A stretch of 36,762 nt of DNA from Streptomyces dioscori (GCF_003024195.1 NZ_KZ679049.1:169731-206492); one strand, 5' to 3'; shown: positions 29,852 through 36,762, counted from the first letter of the stretch. The notes: generated by a model not told the origin, from the sequence alone. Made by a program: numbers and translations.

Positions 29852-30673
29852 TCAGGGGTCGAGGTCGTCGGCGGCCCGCTCAGCGAAGATCCGCATGGCC
29901 TTCGCGGTCACCGGGCCCGGCGCGCCCGGCAGTTCGCGGTCGTCGACCCGGTGCACGGCCTGCACATCCCGCAGCGACGAGGTGAGGAAGACCTCCTCGG
30001 CCCGCTCCAGGACGTCGAACGGAAGGTCGGTCTCCGTGGCACCGGTCCACTCGACGGTGAGGGCGCGGGTGATGCCCGCGAGGCAACCGGAGGCGACGGG
30101 CGGGGTGTGGATCTCGCCGTCGAGGACGACGAAGACATTGGACCCCGTGCCCTCGCAGAGCTGCCCGACCGTGTTCGCGAACAGCGCCTCGGACCCACCC
30201 TGCTCACGCGCGCGGGCGAGGGCGACGACGTTCTCGGCGTACGAGGTCGTCTTGAGGCCCGTCAGCGCGCCGCGCTCGTTGCGGGTCCAGGGGACGGTGA
30301 TCACGGCGGTGGAGTCGGGGCGGCGGCCGGACTCCGCCAGCGCCACGACCAGGGTCGGCCCCTGCTCCCCACGGTCGGAGCCGAGCGGCCCGTGCCCGCC
30401 GGTGTACGTGATCCGCAGGCGCCCGAGCGGCATGGGATTCGCGTCCAGGACGGCCGCGCAGGCCCTGAGCACCTCGTCGCGGTCGGGCTCGGGCAGTCCG
30501 AGGCCGCTCGCCGAGCGCGCCAGGCGGTCGAGATGCCTGGTGAGCGCGAAGGTACGCCCGTCGGTCGCCTTCACCGTCTCGAAGATGCCGTCGCCCACGG
30601 TCAGCCCGTGGTCGAACACGGAGACGCGGGCCGACCCGCTGTCCTGCAGCCCGCCGTCGAGCCAGATCTTCAC
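29852..30673 (-). CDS. pabC: Aminodeoxychorismate lyase (class IV aminotransferase fold)
   Basis: A 273-residue PLP enzyme of fold type IV. Typical segments are VFDHGLTVGDGIFETVKA (19-36), GLKTTSYAENVVALARARE with the likely PLP Lys, EGTGSNVFVVLDGEIHTPP and LAGITRALTVE. It should release pyruvate from 4-amino-4-deoxychorismate to give p-aminobenzoate for folate. A branched-chain or D-amino-acid aminotransferase is the alternative, but the upstream chorismate-binding gene, 38 bp away on the same strand, supports PabC. The start is GTG 30673 behind GAGGTGAGG. Confidence 0.85.
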   Translation of the reverse strand: MKIWLDGGLQDSGSARVSVFDHGLTVGDGIFETVKATDGRTFALTRHLDRLARSASGLGLPEPDRDEVLRACAAVLDANPMPLGRLRITYTGGHGPLGSDRGEQGPTLVVALAESGRRPDSTAVITVPWTRNERGALTGLKTTSYAENVVALARAREQGGSEALFANTVGQLCEGTGSNVFVVLDGEIHTPPVASGCLAGITRALTVEWTGATETDLPFDVLERAEEVFLTSSLRDVQAVHRVDDRELPGAPGPVTAKAMRIFAERAADDLDP

Positions 30674-30711
30674 TGAACCTCACCTCACGAGAACGCCGAG
30701 AACGTGCCGGG

Positions 30712-31818
30712 TCACCGGCCTGACGTGCGCTTCCGGCCGGAGACCCCGGGGCCCAGCGCGGACGTGAGCCCACCCGCCTCACCCGCTTCGTACGCCCCTG
30801 GGTACTCCCCCGACGCTACAGCGAGCAGCCGGGAGGCTTTCAGCTCGGTCTCCTCCCACTCGCGCAGGGGGTCCGAGCCCCAGGTGATGCCCGCGCCGGA
30901 ACCGAAGCGCAGCACACCCTCGGCCCGGTCGAGCCAGAAGGTGCGGATCCCGACGGCCAGTTCCCCGGTGCCGCGGTCGGCGTCGACCCAGCCGATGCCG
31001 CCGCAGTACGGCCCGCGGGGGGCCGTCTCCAGTTCTTCGATGATCCGCAGGGCGCTGGACTTGGGGGCGCCGGTGACGGAGCCGGGCGGGAAGGCCGCGC
31101 CCAGCAGCTCCGGCCAGCCCGCGTCCTCGCACAGTTCGCCGCGGACGGTGGAGACGAGGTGGACGAGCCCGGGGTGCTTCTCGACGACGCACAGGTCGGG
31201 CACGGTCACGCTGCCCGTGGCGCACACCCGGCCCAGGTCGTTGCGGACCAGGTCCACGATCATCACGTTCTCGGCGTGGTCCTTTTCGAGGAGGTCCGCC
31301 TCGGTGCGCCCTGTGCCCTTGATCGGACCCGATTCGACGGCACGGCCGGCGCGGCGCAGGAAGAGTTCGGGGGACGCGGTGGCGATCTCGACCCCGTGGC
31401 CGGGCAGCCGAATCGTTCCGGCGTACGGGGCCGGGTTGCCGCGTGCCAGCAGGGCGGTCAGCGCGTCCACGTCGGCGTCCGGGGCGATGGGCGCGGACAG
31501 GACCCGGCAGAGGTTCGCCTGGTACACCTCGCCCGTGGCGATGAGCTCCCGTATGCGGCGTACACCCGTCATGTACGCGGCGCGGTCGAGCGACGACGTC
31601 CAGTCGCCGGCGGCGGCTCCCCTCCACTTCCCCGGTACCGGGGCGGGTACGGCTTCGGGTCGTACATCCGCGAATCGGGCACAGACGACACGGCCCTCGA
31701 AGTCGGCGCTCACGGCCCAGAAGCCACTGGAGTCGAGGGCCGCGGGGTCGTCCGTGACATCGACGAGGCCGGTCGCGACGAGGCCGCCGAAGCGGGCGAG
31801 AGCTGGGAGGTCGTGCAC
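30712..31818 (-). CDS. pabB: Aminodeoxychorismate synthase component I
   Basis: A 368-residue chorismate-binding enzyme. It shows YQANLC (99-104), GPIKGTGR (164-171), HAENVMIVDLVRNDLGRV (181-198) and GSVTGAPK (246-253). PIKGT contains the Lys167 that PabB uses as a nucleophile, while TrpE and salicylate synthases have PIAGT, so this makes 4-amino-4-deoxychorismate. No glutamine amidotransferase domain is fused; the PabA partner must be elsewhere. I chose GTG 31818: no ribosome-binding site precedes it, but TAGACT lies 7 nt upstream, fitting a leaderless transcript. The frame runs on to 31896 but without a better start. It forms a two-gene unit with pabC. Confidence 0.87.
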   Translation of the reverse strand: MHDLPALARFGGLVATGLVDVTDDPAALDSSGFWAVSADFEGRVVCARFADVRPEAVPAPVPGKWRGAAAGDWTSSLDRAAYMTGVRRIRELIATGEVYQANLCRVLSAPIAPDADVDALTALLARGNPAPYAGTIRLPGHGVEIATASPELFLRRAGRAVESGPIKGTGRTEADLLEKDHAENVMIVDLVRNDLGRVCATGSVTVPDLCVVEKHPGLVHLVSTVRGELCEDAGWPELLGAAFPPGSVTGAPKSSALRIIEELETAPRGPYCGGIGWVDADRGTGELAVGIRTFWLDRAEGVLRFGSGAGITWGSDPLREWEETELKASRLLAVASGEYPGAYEAGEAGGLTSALGPGVSGRKRTSGR

Positions 31819-31903
31819 AACCGTGAGTCTATGGTGGGTGACCTGCGGGTGCCTCGGCCGTGTCCTGGAGCGGGCGTAACGCAGCACGCTGCGCAAACGC
31901 GTT

Positions 31904-31932
31904 TTTGTGCTGGCCCCGGTATCCGCTAGAGT
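31904..31932 (+). promoter_or_regulatory. Promoter of the tRNA cluster
   Basis: TTTGTG (31904-31909; TTGTGC one base on), a 17-bp spacer and TAGAGT (31927-31932) form a credible vegetative promoter 42 bp before the first tRNA. It is back to back with the pabB start region. Confidence 0.6.
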
Positions 31933-31974
31933 TCAACACGTCGCCGGGACGCGAGAGCCGACCGGAAACGACAA

Positions 31975-32047
31975 GCGGACGTAGCTCAGTTGGTAGAGCG
32001 CAACCTTGCCAAGGTTGAGGTCGCCAGTTCGAACCTGGTCGTCCGCT
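31975..32047 (+). tRNA. tRNA-Gly(GCC)
   Basis: A 73-nt cloverleaf beginning GCGGACGTAGCTCAGTTGG and ending CGTCCGC plus T. The anticodon stem CAACC/GGTTG encloses TTGCCAA, giving anticodon GCC. It is the first gene of a five-tRNA cluster. CCA is not encoded. Confidence 0.95.
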
Positions 32048-32086
32048 CGCAGGAAGTGGGGGATCTTCCCGACCCCCCGCACTCCT

Positions 32087-32157
32087 GGTGGAGTGGCCGA
32101 GAGGCGAGGCAACGGCCTGCAAAGCCGTCTACACGGGTTCAAATCCCGTCTCCACCT
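32087..32157 (+). tRNA. tRNA-Cys(GCA)
   Basis: A 71-nt cloverleaf beginning GGTGGAGTGGCCGAG and ending CTCCACC plus T. The anticodon stem ACGGC/GCCGT encloses CTGCAAA, giving anticodon GCA. CCA follows in the DNA at 32158-32160, unlike the other tRNAs of the window. Confidence 0.95.
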
Positions 32158-32161
32158 CCAA

Positions 32162-32233
32162 GGACGATTAGCTCAGCGGGAGAGCGCTTCCCTGACACGG
32201 AAGAGGTCACTGGTTCAATCCCAGTATCGTCCA
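32162..32233 (+). tRNA. tRNA-Val(GAC), copy 1
   Basis: A 72-nt cloverleaf with acceptor GGACGAT/ATCGTCC and discriminator A. The anticodon stem CTTCC/GGAAG encloses CTGACAC, giving anticodon GAC. It starts one base after the CCA of tRNA-Cys. The body is identical to the two following copies. Confidence 0.95.
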
Positions 32234-32269
32234 CTGGATCCGCCGGTAGGTTCGGTGGGATCCGGTCCC

Positions 32270-32341
32270 GCGCGATTAGCTCAGCGGGAGAGCGCTTCCC
32301 TGACACGGAAGAGGTCACTGGTTCAATCCCAGTATCGCGCA
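32270..32341 (+). tRNA. tRNA-Val(GAC), copy 2
   Basis: A 72-nt cloverleaf identical to the preceding tRNA-Val except for the acceptor stem GCGCGAT/ATCGCGC, where changes in two base pairs are matched on both sides. The anticodon is GAC. Confidence 0.95.
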
Positions 32342-32414
32342 CGCAGCACAGGCAGTAGGAAGTACGAGTAGCACGAAGTACCTGAGCAGTACGGATCACC
32401 AGCAGGTCCCACCC

Positions 32415-32486
32415 GCGCGATTAGCTCAGCGGGAGAGCGCTTCCCTGACACGGAAGAGGTCACTGGTTCAATCCCAGTATCGCGCA
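32415..32486 (+). tRNA. tRNA-Val(GAC), copy 3
   Basis: It is identical over 72 nt to copy 2 (acceptor GCGCGAT/ATCGCGC, anticodon GAC). It is the last tRNA of the cluster and is followed by a strong terminator. Confidence 0.95.
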
Positions 32487-32492
32487 CCAGCC

Positions 32493-32527
32493 GAAGCCCC
32501 CGGCCGTCTCGTACGGTCGGGGGCTTC
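32493..32527 (+). terminator. Terminator of the tRNA cluster
   Basis: A 15-bp stem (GAAGCCCCCGGCCGT pairing with 32513-32527, one G-T pair) with a 5-nt loop lies just after the last tRNA and is followed by GTCGTT. The zinc-ribbon gene ends 49 bp further on from the other strand, so the hairpin may act both ways. Confidence 0.85.
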
Positions 32528-32575
32528 GTCGTTCCTCGGAATCGGCCCTGACCGGTCAGGGCCGGCCGCGAACGG

Positions 32576-32878
32576 TCAGGAGGAGAAGAGCATGTGGCCG
32601 AAGCTCTTCTGACGCTTGTGACCGTGGCCGTAGTGGCCACCGTGCCCGCCATGACCGCCGTGCTGCGGAGCGCCCCAGGCGGGGGCGGGGGCGGACGGGT
32701 AGGCCTGCGGGGCGCCCGGGGGCGGCGGGCCGGGCTGCGACCACTGGCCTTCCATACGGGTCAGTGACTCCAGCTCGCCGTAGTCGAGAAAGATCCCGCG
32801 GCAGCCGCTGCACTGCTCGATCTGGACACCATTGCGGTTGTACGTGTGCATCGGCGCATGGCACTTCGGACACTGCAT
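32576..32878 (-). CDS. TFIIB-type zinc-ribbon protein
   Basis: A 100-residue protein. Residues 1-40 form a zinc ribbon with CPKC (3-6) and CSGC (23-26) followed by RGIFLDYGELESL, the zf-TFIIB family pattern. A Pro/Ala-rich linker leads to a His/Gly-rich tail (HGGHGGHGGHYGHGHK) and a hydrophobic end (FGHMLFSS). Family members have unknown roles, sometimes in transcription or metal handling. The His tail suggests extra metal binding. GAGGAG lies 11 nt before the ATG. Confidence 0.85.
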   Translation of the reverse strand: MQCPKCHAPMHTYNRNGVQIEQCSGCRGIFLDYGELESLTRMEGQWSQPGPPPPGAPQAYPSAPAPAWGAPQHGGHGGHGGHYGHGHKRQKSFGHMLFSS

Positions 32879-32952
32879 GCTCGGCTCAACTCCTCGCCTG
32901 TCGGTACTGCTTCCGCCAGGACAGACTCTGTCCGGCTGCGGTCGGTTGCACC

Positions 32953-33900
32953 CTACGTCGCGCAGTCTCCCGCCAACTCCGGCGGGTGCGCTGCCATTCG
33001 GTCACACGCGTCGATCACGGACGTCTCGACCTCGTCCAACGAGCGCCCCTCCGCAACCGACTTGGCGATCGCCAAGGCCGCGGTCTGCACGCTCAAGGCG
33101 CGGGCCGGGACGTCGAGAGCCGGCCAGGGATCGCTGTCCGCCGGGACGGCCGTGCCCCCGGCCCTGCGGTACGCGGTGAGGAAGCGGGTCCACTCGTCGG
33201 GCGCCAGGAGCCCGCAGGCGAACCAGGCCGCGGGGCGGGCCAGGTCCCAGGCGGGATCGCCCCGGCCGAGGTCGTCGATGTCGATGAGCAGCCAGTCGCC
33301 GCTGCCCGACCGCACCAGCTGGCCCAGGTGGAGGTCGCCGTGGCACAGCGTGCCCAGGTCCGGCATCGGGGCCTCGTCCCGCGCCCAGGCGGGCAGGACG
33401 GCCCAGGCACGCAGAACGGGGGCGGCCGCCGGGTGCGGGCCCGCCGCCAGGAGCTTGGCGACCGCGCGGGCCGCCTTCGCCGGGCCCCGCATGGGAGGCA
33501 GGCCGGGCGGCAGGACGGAGTCGGGAGTGCGGTGGAGTCTCGCGAGGAGGGTCGCGGCTTCTTCCCAGGGAGCGGCGTCGGGGTCATCGCGGTCCACGGG
33601 AGTGCCGTAGGACCAGAAGGTGACCGGCCTGCCGTCCAACTCGGCCGGGCCCGGCCCGTGCGGCGGCAGGAGGATGCCGTCGAGCGCGGGGTGCGCGGCC
33701 ACGGCCAGCCGCGCCGCGAGCTCCGTGGGGTCGGTGCCGGCGGCGTGCGCCTTCGCCACCGTGCCGCCGTGCCGGACGACGGTGCCGTCGGGCCGGTCGG
33801 CCAGCACGGAGGTGTCCCTGCCGCAGACGCAGACCTCCGCGGCCGCATGGGCGGCGGCCCGCACCTTCGCCCTGAGCGCGGGCAGCACATCTGCGGTCAC
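32953..33900 (-). CDS. Aminoglycoside phosphotransferase-like kinase
   Basis: A 315-residue protein of the APH/choline-kinase fold. The catalytic loop is HGDLHLGQLV (187-196) and the metal site LLIDIDDLGRGDPAWDLA (204-221). In most family members the loop is HGDxHxxN; here the metal-binding Asn position is Gln194, so activity may be altered. The N-terminal lobe has VVRHGGTVAKAHAAG, whose Lys50 may be the ATP-binding Lys. The substrate is unknown; an antibiotic or a small metabolite is possible. GTG 33900 has AGGGGGA 5 nt before it; an earlier TTG at 33915 is weaker. Confidence 0.82.
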   Translation of the reverse strand: MTADVLPALRAKVRAAAHAAAEVCVCGRDTSVLADRPDGTVVRHGGTVAKAHAAGTDPTELAARLAVAAHPALDGILLPPHGPGPAELDGRPVTFWSYGTPVDRDDPDAAPWEEAATLLARLHRTPDSVLPPGLPPMRGPAKAARAVAKLLAAGPHPAAAPVLRAWAVLPAWARDEAPMPDLGTLCHGDLHLGQLVRSGSGDWLLIDIDDLGRGDPAWDLARPAAWFACGLLAPDEWTRFLTAYRRAGGTAVPADSDPWPALDVPARALSVQTAALAIAKSVAEGRSLDEVETSVIDACDRMAAHPPELAGDCAT

Positions 33901-34163
33901 TCGGGTCCCCCTCAAGTCGTACGTCCCGGTCCCGTCTGCTTCTGTCAGGTCCCGTCAGGTTCTGTCCCGTGTGGGCGGCGGGTGCCGGTCCCGTCCCTCG
34001 TGGGCGGGTCCACAGGGTCCCAGGAGCGTACGCAGGCAAAGCAATGCGGGCGCAGCTCCCCAGCTGCGCCCGCATCTTTTGCCGTCCGCCGCACCCCCGT
34101 CCCCACGGGGTTTCATGGCCGGATGTCCCCGCCCGGACCGCTCTTCCGGGCCTGGGGCGCCGC
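33901..34163. other. Intergenic region with a strong hairpin
   Basis: Between two minus-strand genes I see no coding sequence. The left part should hold the phosphotransferase promoter, though no clear boxes are visible. The main structure is the hairpin at 34044-34075. Confidence 0.5.
34044..34075. terminator. Perfect 14-bp hairpin with C4 loop
   Basis: ATGCGGGCGCAGCT (34044-34057) and its exact reverse complement (34062-34075) enclose CCCC. On the plus strand CTTTT follows directly; on the minus strand only GCTTTG follows. As a minus-strand terminator it would serve the 69-residue membrane protein gene 88 bp upstream. The better T-tract is on the plus strand, where no gene precedes it. Confidence 0.75.
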
Positions 34164-34373
34164 TCAGCGCCCCAGCATCACGCCCACGGACGACGCCTGT
34201 GTGACCACTGCCTCCCAGCCGCCGAAGACGACTACGAGCAGGGTGGCCAGAGGGAGAACCATGGCCGTCGCCACCAGGGGGTGGCGCCGACCGGACCGGC
34301 TGGGCCCGAACGCGGCGGTGTACGCCCTGCGTCCCTGTGTGCGGATCATCGCCCGCGATGCCGTGTCAGCCAT
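34164..34373 (-). CDS. Small single-span membrane protein
   Basis: A 69-residue protein with a basic N-terminal half (MADTASRAMIRTQGRRAYTA, then GPSRSGRRHP) and one transmembrane helix, LVATAMVLPLATLLVVVFGG (about 36-55), with a short tail. The family is unknown. GGAGAGG lies 5 nt before the ATG at 34373, a good site. Upstream frame extension is not needed. A TAGATT box at 34504-34509 (minus strand) may be a distant -10. Confidence 0.7.
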   Translation of the reverse strand: MADTASRAMIRTQGRRAYTAAFGPSRSGRRHPLVATAMVLPLATLLVVVFGGWEAVVTQASSVGVMLGR

Positions 34374-34613
34374 GGTCCCTCTCCTGACCGTTCTGTTGAA
34401 AAGCTTCCGGTGTCCGGCCTCTGACGAGGTCCGACGTCCGATATCTGGCAGCGGCGAGTGTCTGACCTCGGGGGACGAGTGCTGCCACCCGCCGCTTGAC
34501 AACAAATCTAGGCGGGAGGGGCGTGCGGGTCGTCATGCCCTCGTACCTATTACCGGGCCTCCCGGAGGATGAGCGGTGACCTGCGGAGTACTCCCCTGGG
34601 TGGAGAAGAGGTC

Positions 34614-34880
34614 CTAGGTCTCGGGGGTTTCCCGGAGGGGACGTCCGGTCTGTTCCGAGCTGTCCTCCCTGGGGACCGGTTGTTCGACGAGTGCGAGCAC
34701 CCTGGTGGCTATGAAGCGGGCCGTCCGGACAACTGATCCACTTCGGGTGACTTCGCTCACTTCGACCACCCCTCTGCGGACCGCCGTCTCCACCCGACGG
34801 CCCGCCCGGCTGGCCACCACCTCGTACGTACGGGTCGTGTCCCCCGCGTCGACCACTATCTCCACGCGATCACCCTTCAC
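34614..34880 (-). CDS. Small conserved-looking soluble protein
   Basis: An 88-residue protein of beta-rich design: VKGDRVEIVVDAGDTTRTYEVV, then RRVETAVRRGVVEVSEVTRSGSVVRTARFIATRVLALVEQ, and a polar tail with repeated Arg/Glu. Regular alternation suggests an SH3- or OB-like small barrel. I do not recognise the family. GTG 34880 has AAGGGGGA 9 nt upstream and gives a natural N-terminus; the longer frame to 34976 reads as Gly/Arg-rich shadow. It is divergent from the kinase gene. Confidence 0.7.
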   Translation of the reverse strand: MKGDRVEIVVDAGDTTRTYEVVASRAGRRVETAVRRGVVEVSEVTRSGSVVRTARFIATRVLALVEQPVPREDSSEQTGRPLRETPET

Positions 34881-35076
34881 GGGCCCAATCCCCCTTCTGC
34901 GAGCGATGGTTGGGAATCCGCGCAGCTCAACGCCGCCGCGGTCCCCCGTCCCCTGACCACCTCTCAAGTTTCCCACCCGGCACTGACAATCGGTCGGGCC
35001 GCGAGGGCGCGGCCTCTGCGCGCACCCGGCCGCGGAAACGTAAGCTGTGGCTCGTCAAACGGACCGGGCAGCGGGG

Positions 35077-36483
35077 ATGGACATGGCGATGATGCGCCTG
35101 AGGCGCGAGGACCCGCGTGTCGTCGGCTCGTTCAGGCTTCACCGACGGCTCGGCGCGGGCGGGATGGGCGTTGTCTATCTGGGCTCCGACCGGCGTGGCC
35201 AGCGGGTCGCGCTGAAGGTGATCAGACCCGACCTCGCGGAGGACCAGGAGTTCAGGTCGCGCTTCGCCCGCGAGGTGTCGGCGGCGCGGCGGATCAGGGG
35301 CGGGTGCACCGCGCGGCTCGTCGCCGCGGACCTGGAGGCCGAGCGGCCCTGGTTCGCGACGCAGTACGTTCCCGGACCCTCGCTGCACGACAAGGTCACC
35401 GAGGACGGACCGCTCTTCGCGTCGGAGGTCGCGGCCGTCGGCGCCGCCCTCTCCGAGGGGCTCGTCGCCGTGCACGAGGCCGGTGTCGTCCACCGGGACC
35501 TGAAGCCGTCGAACATCCTGCTGTCCCCGAAGGGGCCGCGCATCATCGACTTCGGTATCGCCTGGGCGACCGGGGCGAGCACGCTCACGCACGTGGGGAC
35601 GGCCGTGGGGTCGCCCGGGTTCCTCGCGCCGGAGCAGGTGCGGGGTGCGGCGGTCACGCCGGCCACGGATGTCTTCGCGCTCGGCGCGACGCTGGCGTAC
35701 GCCGCGACGCAGGACTCGCCCTTCGGGCACGGCAGTTCCGAAGTGATGCTCTACCGGGTCGTGCACGAGGAGCCGCAACTGCACGGTGTGCCCGACGCGC
35801 TGGCCCCTCTCGTCCGCGCCTGTCTGGCGAAGGATCCCGAAGAACGGCCCAGCACGCTGCAGTTGTCGATGCGGCTCAAGGAGATCGCGGCGCGGGAGGC
35901 GCACGGTATGGGTGAGGCTCGGCCGCCCGCTCCCCGTGCGGCGGAGGCCGACCGGCCCACCGGGCGGCTCCCCGACGATTACGGCGACTATCCGGAGCAG
36001 CGGACTCAGCGGCGTACGCAGGGGTCTTCCGGGGCGCGGGGGAACGGTTCGGCCTCGCGGTCGGGGGCGCGGCCGCCGGCTCCCTCGCGGGGTGGATCTC
36101 CCCGGCCCGGGTCCGGGTCCGGGTCCTCGGCGGCATCCGGGTCCGGGTCCGGGTCCGGCAGCAGGACCGGGCAGTCCGGGAGTCGGGGCGGACAGTCCGG
36201 GAGTCGGGGCGGGGCGCCTCGTAGCGGGACGGGGCGGTCCGGGCCCCGAACCGGCCCCCGGACCGGGCCCCGGGCCACCGGGACCGGGCGGCGGCCCGCG
36301 AATCCGCGGCTGTTGCGGCAGCGGCTGTTCGTGTTCGTGGTGGTCACGTTGCTCGTGGCGTTGGCCATCGCGGCGGCGCAGGGGTGTCAGGGGCCTGCGC
36401 GAGGGCTTGAGCGGGGGCCCTCGGGCGGGGGCGCGTGGCAGGAACAGGCTTACTGGCAGAGCGGGCCTCGGCAGGGCGGGTAA
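35077..36483 (+). CDS. Membrane-anchored Ser/Thr protein kinase (PknB-type)
   Basis: A 468-residue Hanks-type kinase. Motifs in order are the glycine loop GAGGMG (26-31), the ATP Lys in VALKVI (Lys47), helix C Glu (about 66), HRDLKPSN (139-146), DFG (158-160), and APEQ (184-187) with Asp198 after it. The kinase domain ends near 272. A low-complexity Gly/Ser/Arg/Pro linker (about 280-410), partly coded by GGGTCC hexamer repeats, leads to one transmembrane helix (LFVFVVVTLLVALAIAAAQG, about 415-434) and a short outer tail of about 35 residues without PASTA or other sensor domains. ATG 35077 follows CAGCGGGG; GTG 35047 is an in-frame alternative. The targets are unknown. Confidence 0.92.
   Translation: MDMAMMRLRREDPRVVGSFRLHRRLGAGGMGVVYLGSDRRGQRVALKVIRPDLAEDQEFRSRFAREVSAARRIRGGCTARLVAADLEAERPWFATQYVPGPSLHDKVTEDGPLFASEVAAVGAALSEGLVAVHEAGVVHRDLKPSNILLSPKGPRIIDFGIAWATGASTLTHVGTAVGSPGFLAPEQVRGAAVTPATDVFALGATLAYAATQDSPFGHGSSEVMLYRVVHEEPQLHGVPDALAPLVRACLAKDPEERPSTLQLSMRLKEIAAREAHGMGEARPPAPRAAEADRPTGRLPDDYGDYPEQRTQRRTQGSSGARGNGSASRSGARPPAPSRGGSPRPGSGSGSSAASGSGSGSGSRTGQSGSRGGQSGSRGGAPRSGTGRSGPRTGPRTGPRATGTGRRPANPRLLRQRLFVFVVVTLLVALAIAAAQGCQGPARGLERGPSGGGAWQEQAYWQSGPRQGG
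36109..36157. repeat. GGGTCC hexamer repeats in the kinase linker
   Basis: Two blocks of three consecutive GGGTCC units encode Gly-Ser pairs in the kinase linker. A change in copy number would keep the frame. Further degenerate repeats (GTCGGGGCGGACAGTCCGGGA type) follow to about 36230. Confidence 0.75.
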
Positions 36484-36519
36484 GCGTGTTGGTCGGGTGC
36501 GGGTGCGTTGTGGCTTGTC

Positions 36520-36762
36520 GCGCCGTTCCCCGCGCCCCTTAGGGGGTGGCCAGGCGTTGTTCTTCCGCTGCGGGTGCGTTGTGGCTGAGCGCGCCGTTCC
36601 CCGCGCCCCTTACGGGGCGCACCCGTCGGCCCGTGCCATAGAGGCACCGAAGTGTTGTCCGTCCACTGCGGGTGCGTCGTGGCTGAGCGCGCCGTTCCCC
36701 GCGCCCCTTACGGGGCGCACCCGTCGGCCCGTGCCATAGAGGCACCGAAGTGTTGTCCGTCC
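36520..36762 (+). repeat. Tandem repeat array at the right edge (98-bp unit)
   Basis: Repeat cores occur at 36520-36539, 36591-36610 and 36689-36708. The last two belong to a 98-bp unit repeated almost exactly; the second is cut by the window end after 74 bp. Each of these two is followed by the hairpin GCGCCCC-TTAC-GGGGCGC (36603-36620 and 36701-36718). The first has a weaker 6-bp version with a G-T pair. The array starts 36 bp after the kinase stop. Confidence 0.85.

Noticed and set aside
32162..32486. CRISPR-like appearance of three regularly repeated 72-bp units
   Set aside because: Each unit folds as tRNA-Val(GAC), and the spacing is unequal (36 and 73 bp).
34569..34736. A 55-codon plus-strand frame starting ATG at 34569 after GGAGG
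   Set aside because: The Shine-Dalgarno-like sequence touches the ATG with no spacing, and the frame is antisense to the better-supported 88-residue protein.

Overview
This is high-GC DNA with the marks of a Streptomyces chromosome. It carries ssgB (a sporulation gene limited to morphologically complex actinomycetes), phosphatidylinositol mannoside (PIM) biosynthesis genes, GTG and leaderless-looking starts, and Tat-type secretion signals. It looks like a core-chromosome segment with one catabolic insert and several intergenic repeat arrays. All calls come from reading the sequence; no database search was run.

Region 1 (1-12.7 kb). On the minus strand lie thrS, a HIT-family gene, pgsA (phosphatidylinositol phosphate synthase type), the PIM acyltransferase gene and pimA. 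Mycobacteria keep these in the same order as one block. Here three plus-strand genes interrupt the block: a degenerate EF-G paralogue (EF-G2), a large membrane protein and a small voltage-gated-like K+ channel. Behind thrS sits a translationally coupled pair: a DUF4365 protein with a PD-(D/E)XK-like residue pattern and an unrecognised 407-residue protein. A DnaQ-type exonuclease gene is divergent from this pair.

Region 2 (13.6-25.1 kb). Two near-identical tRNA-Val(CAC) genes in the same orientation bracket a SRPBCC protein, an 813-residue membrane protein and a pectin-catabolism operon. The operon encodes a solute-binding lipoprotein, two ABC permeases, a DUF624/YesL-like protein and a Tat-exported exo-rhamnogalacturonan-lyase-like enzyme. 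It has a clear promoter with a LacI-type operator at the expected start site. No ATPase is encoded, which fits use of a shared ATPase such as MsiK. About 860 bp upstream of the operon are gene-free, G-rich and repetitive, and end in a perfect 22-bp inverted repeat at the tRNA.

Region 3 (25.1-36.8 kb). This holds a PGPGW membrane protein, ssgB, a CGNR zinc-finger protein, a 50-residue membrane microprotein, a DsbA-like protein, a double-GNAT protein, pabC and pabB (p-aminobenzoate synthesis), a five-gene tRNA cluster (Gly, Cys, three Val), a zinc-ribbon protein, a phosphotransferase, two small conserved-looking proteins and a membrane-anchored Ser/Thr kinase.

The most unusual cross-cutting signal is an intergenic repeat family. 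Its 20-bp core (GCGCMGTTCCCCGCGCCCCT) occurs ten times at four places, always beyond gene 3' ends. It often forms tandem arrays (73-bp or 98-bp period) and is usually followed by a hairpin whose stem pairing is kept while its sequence varies.
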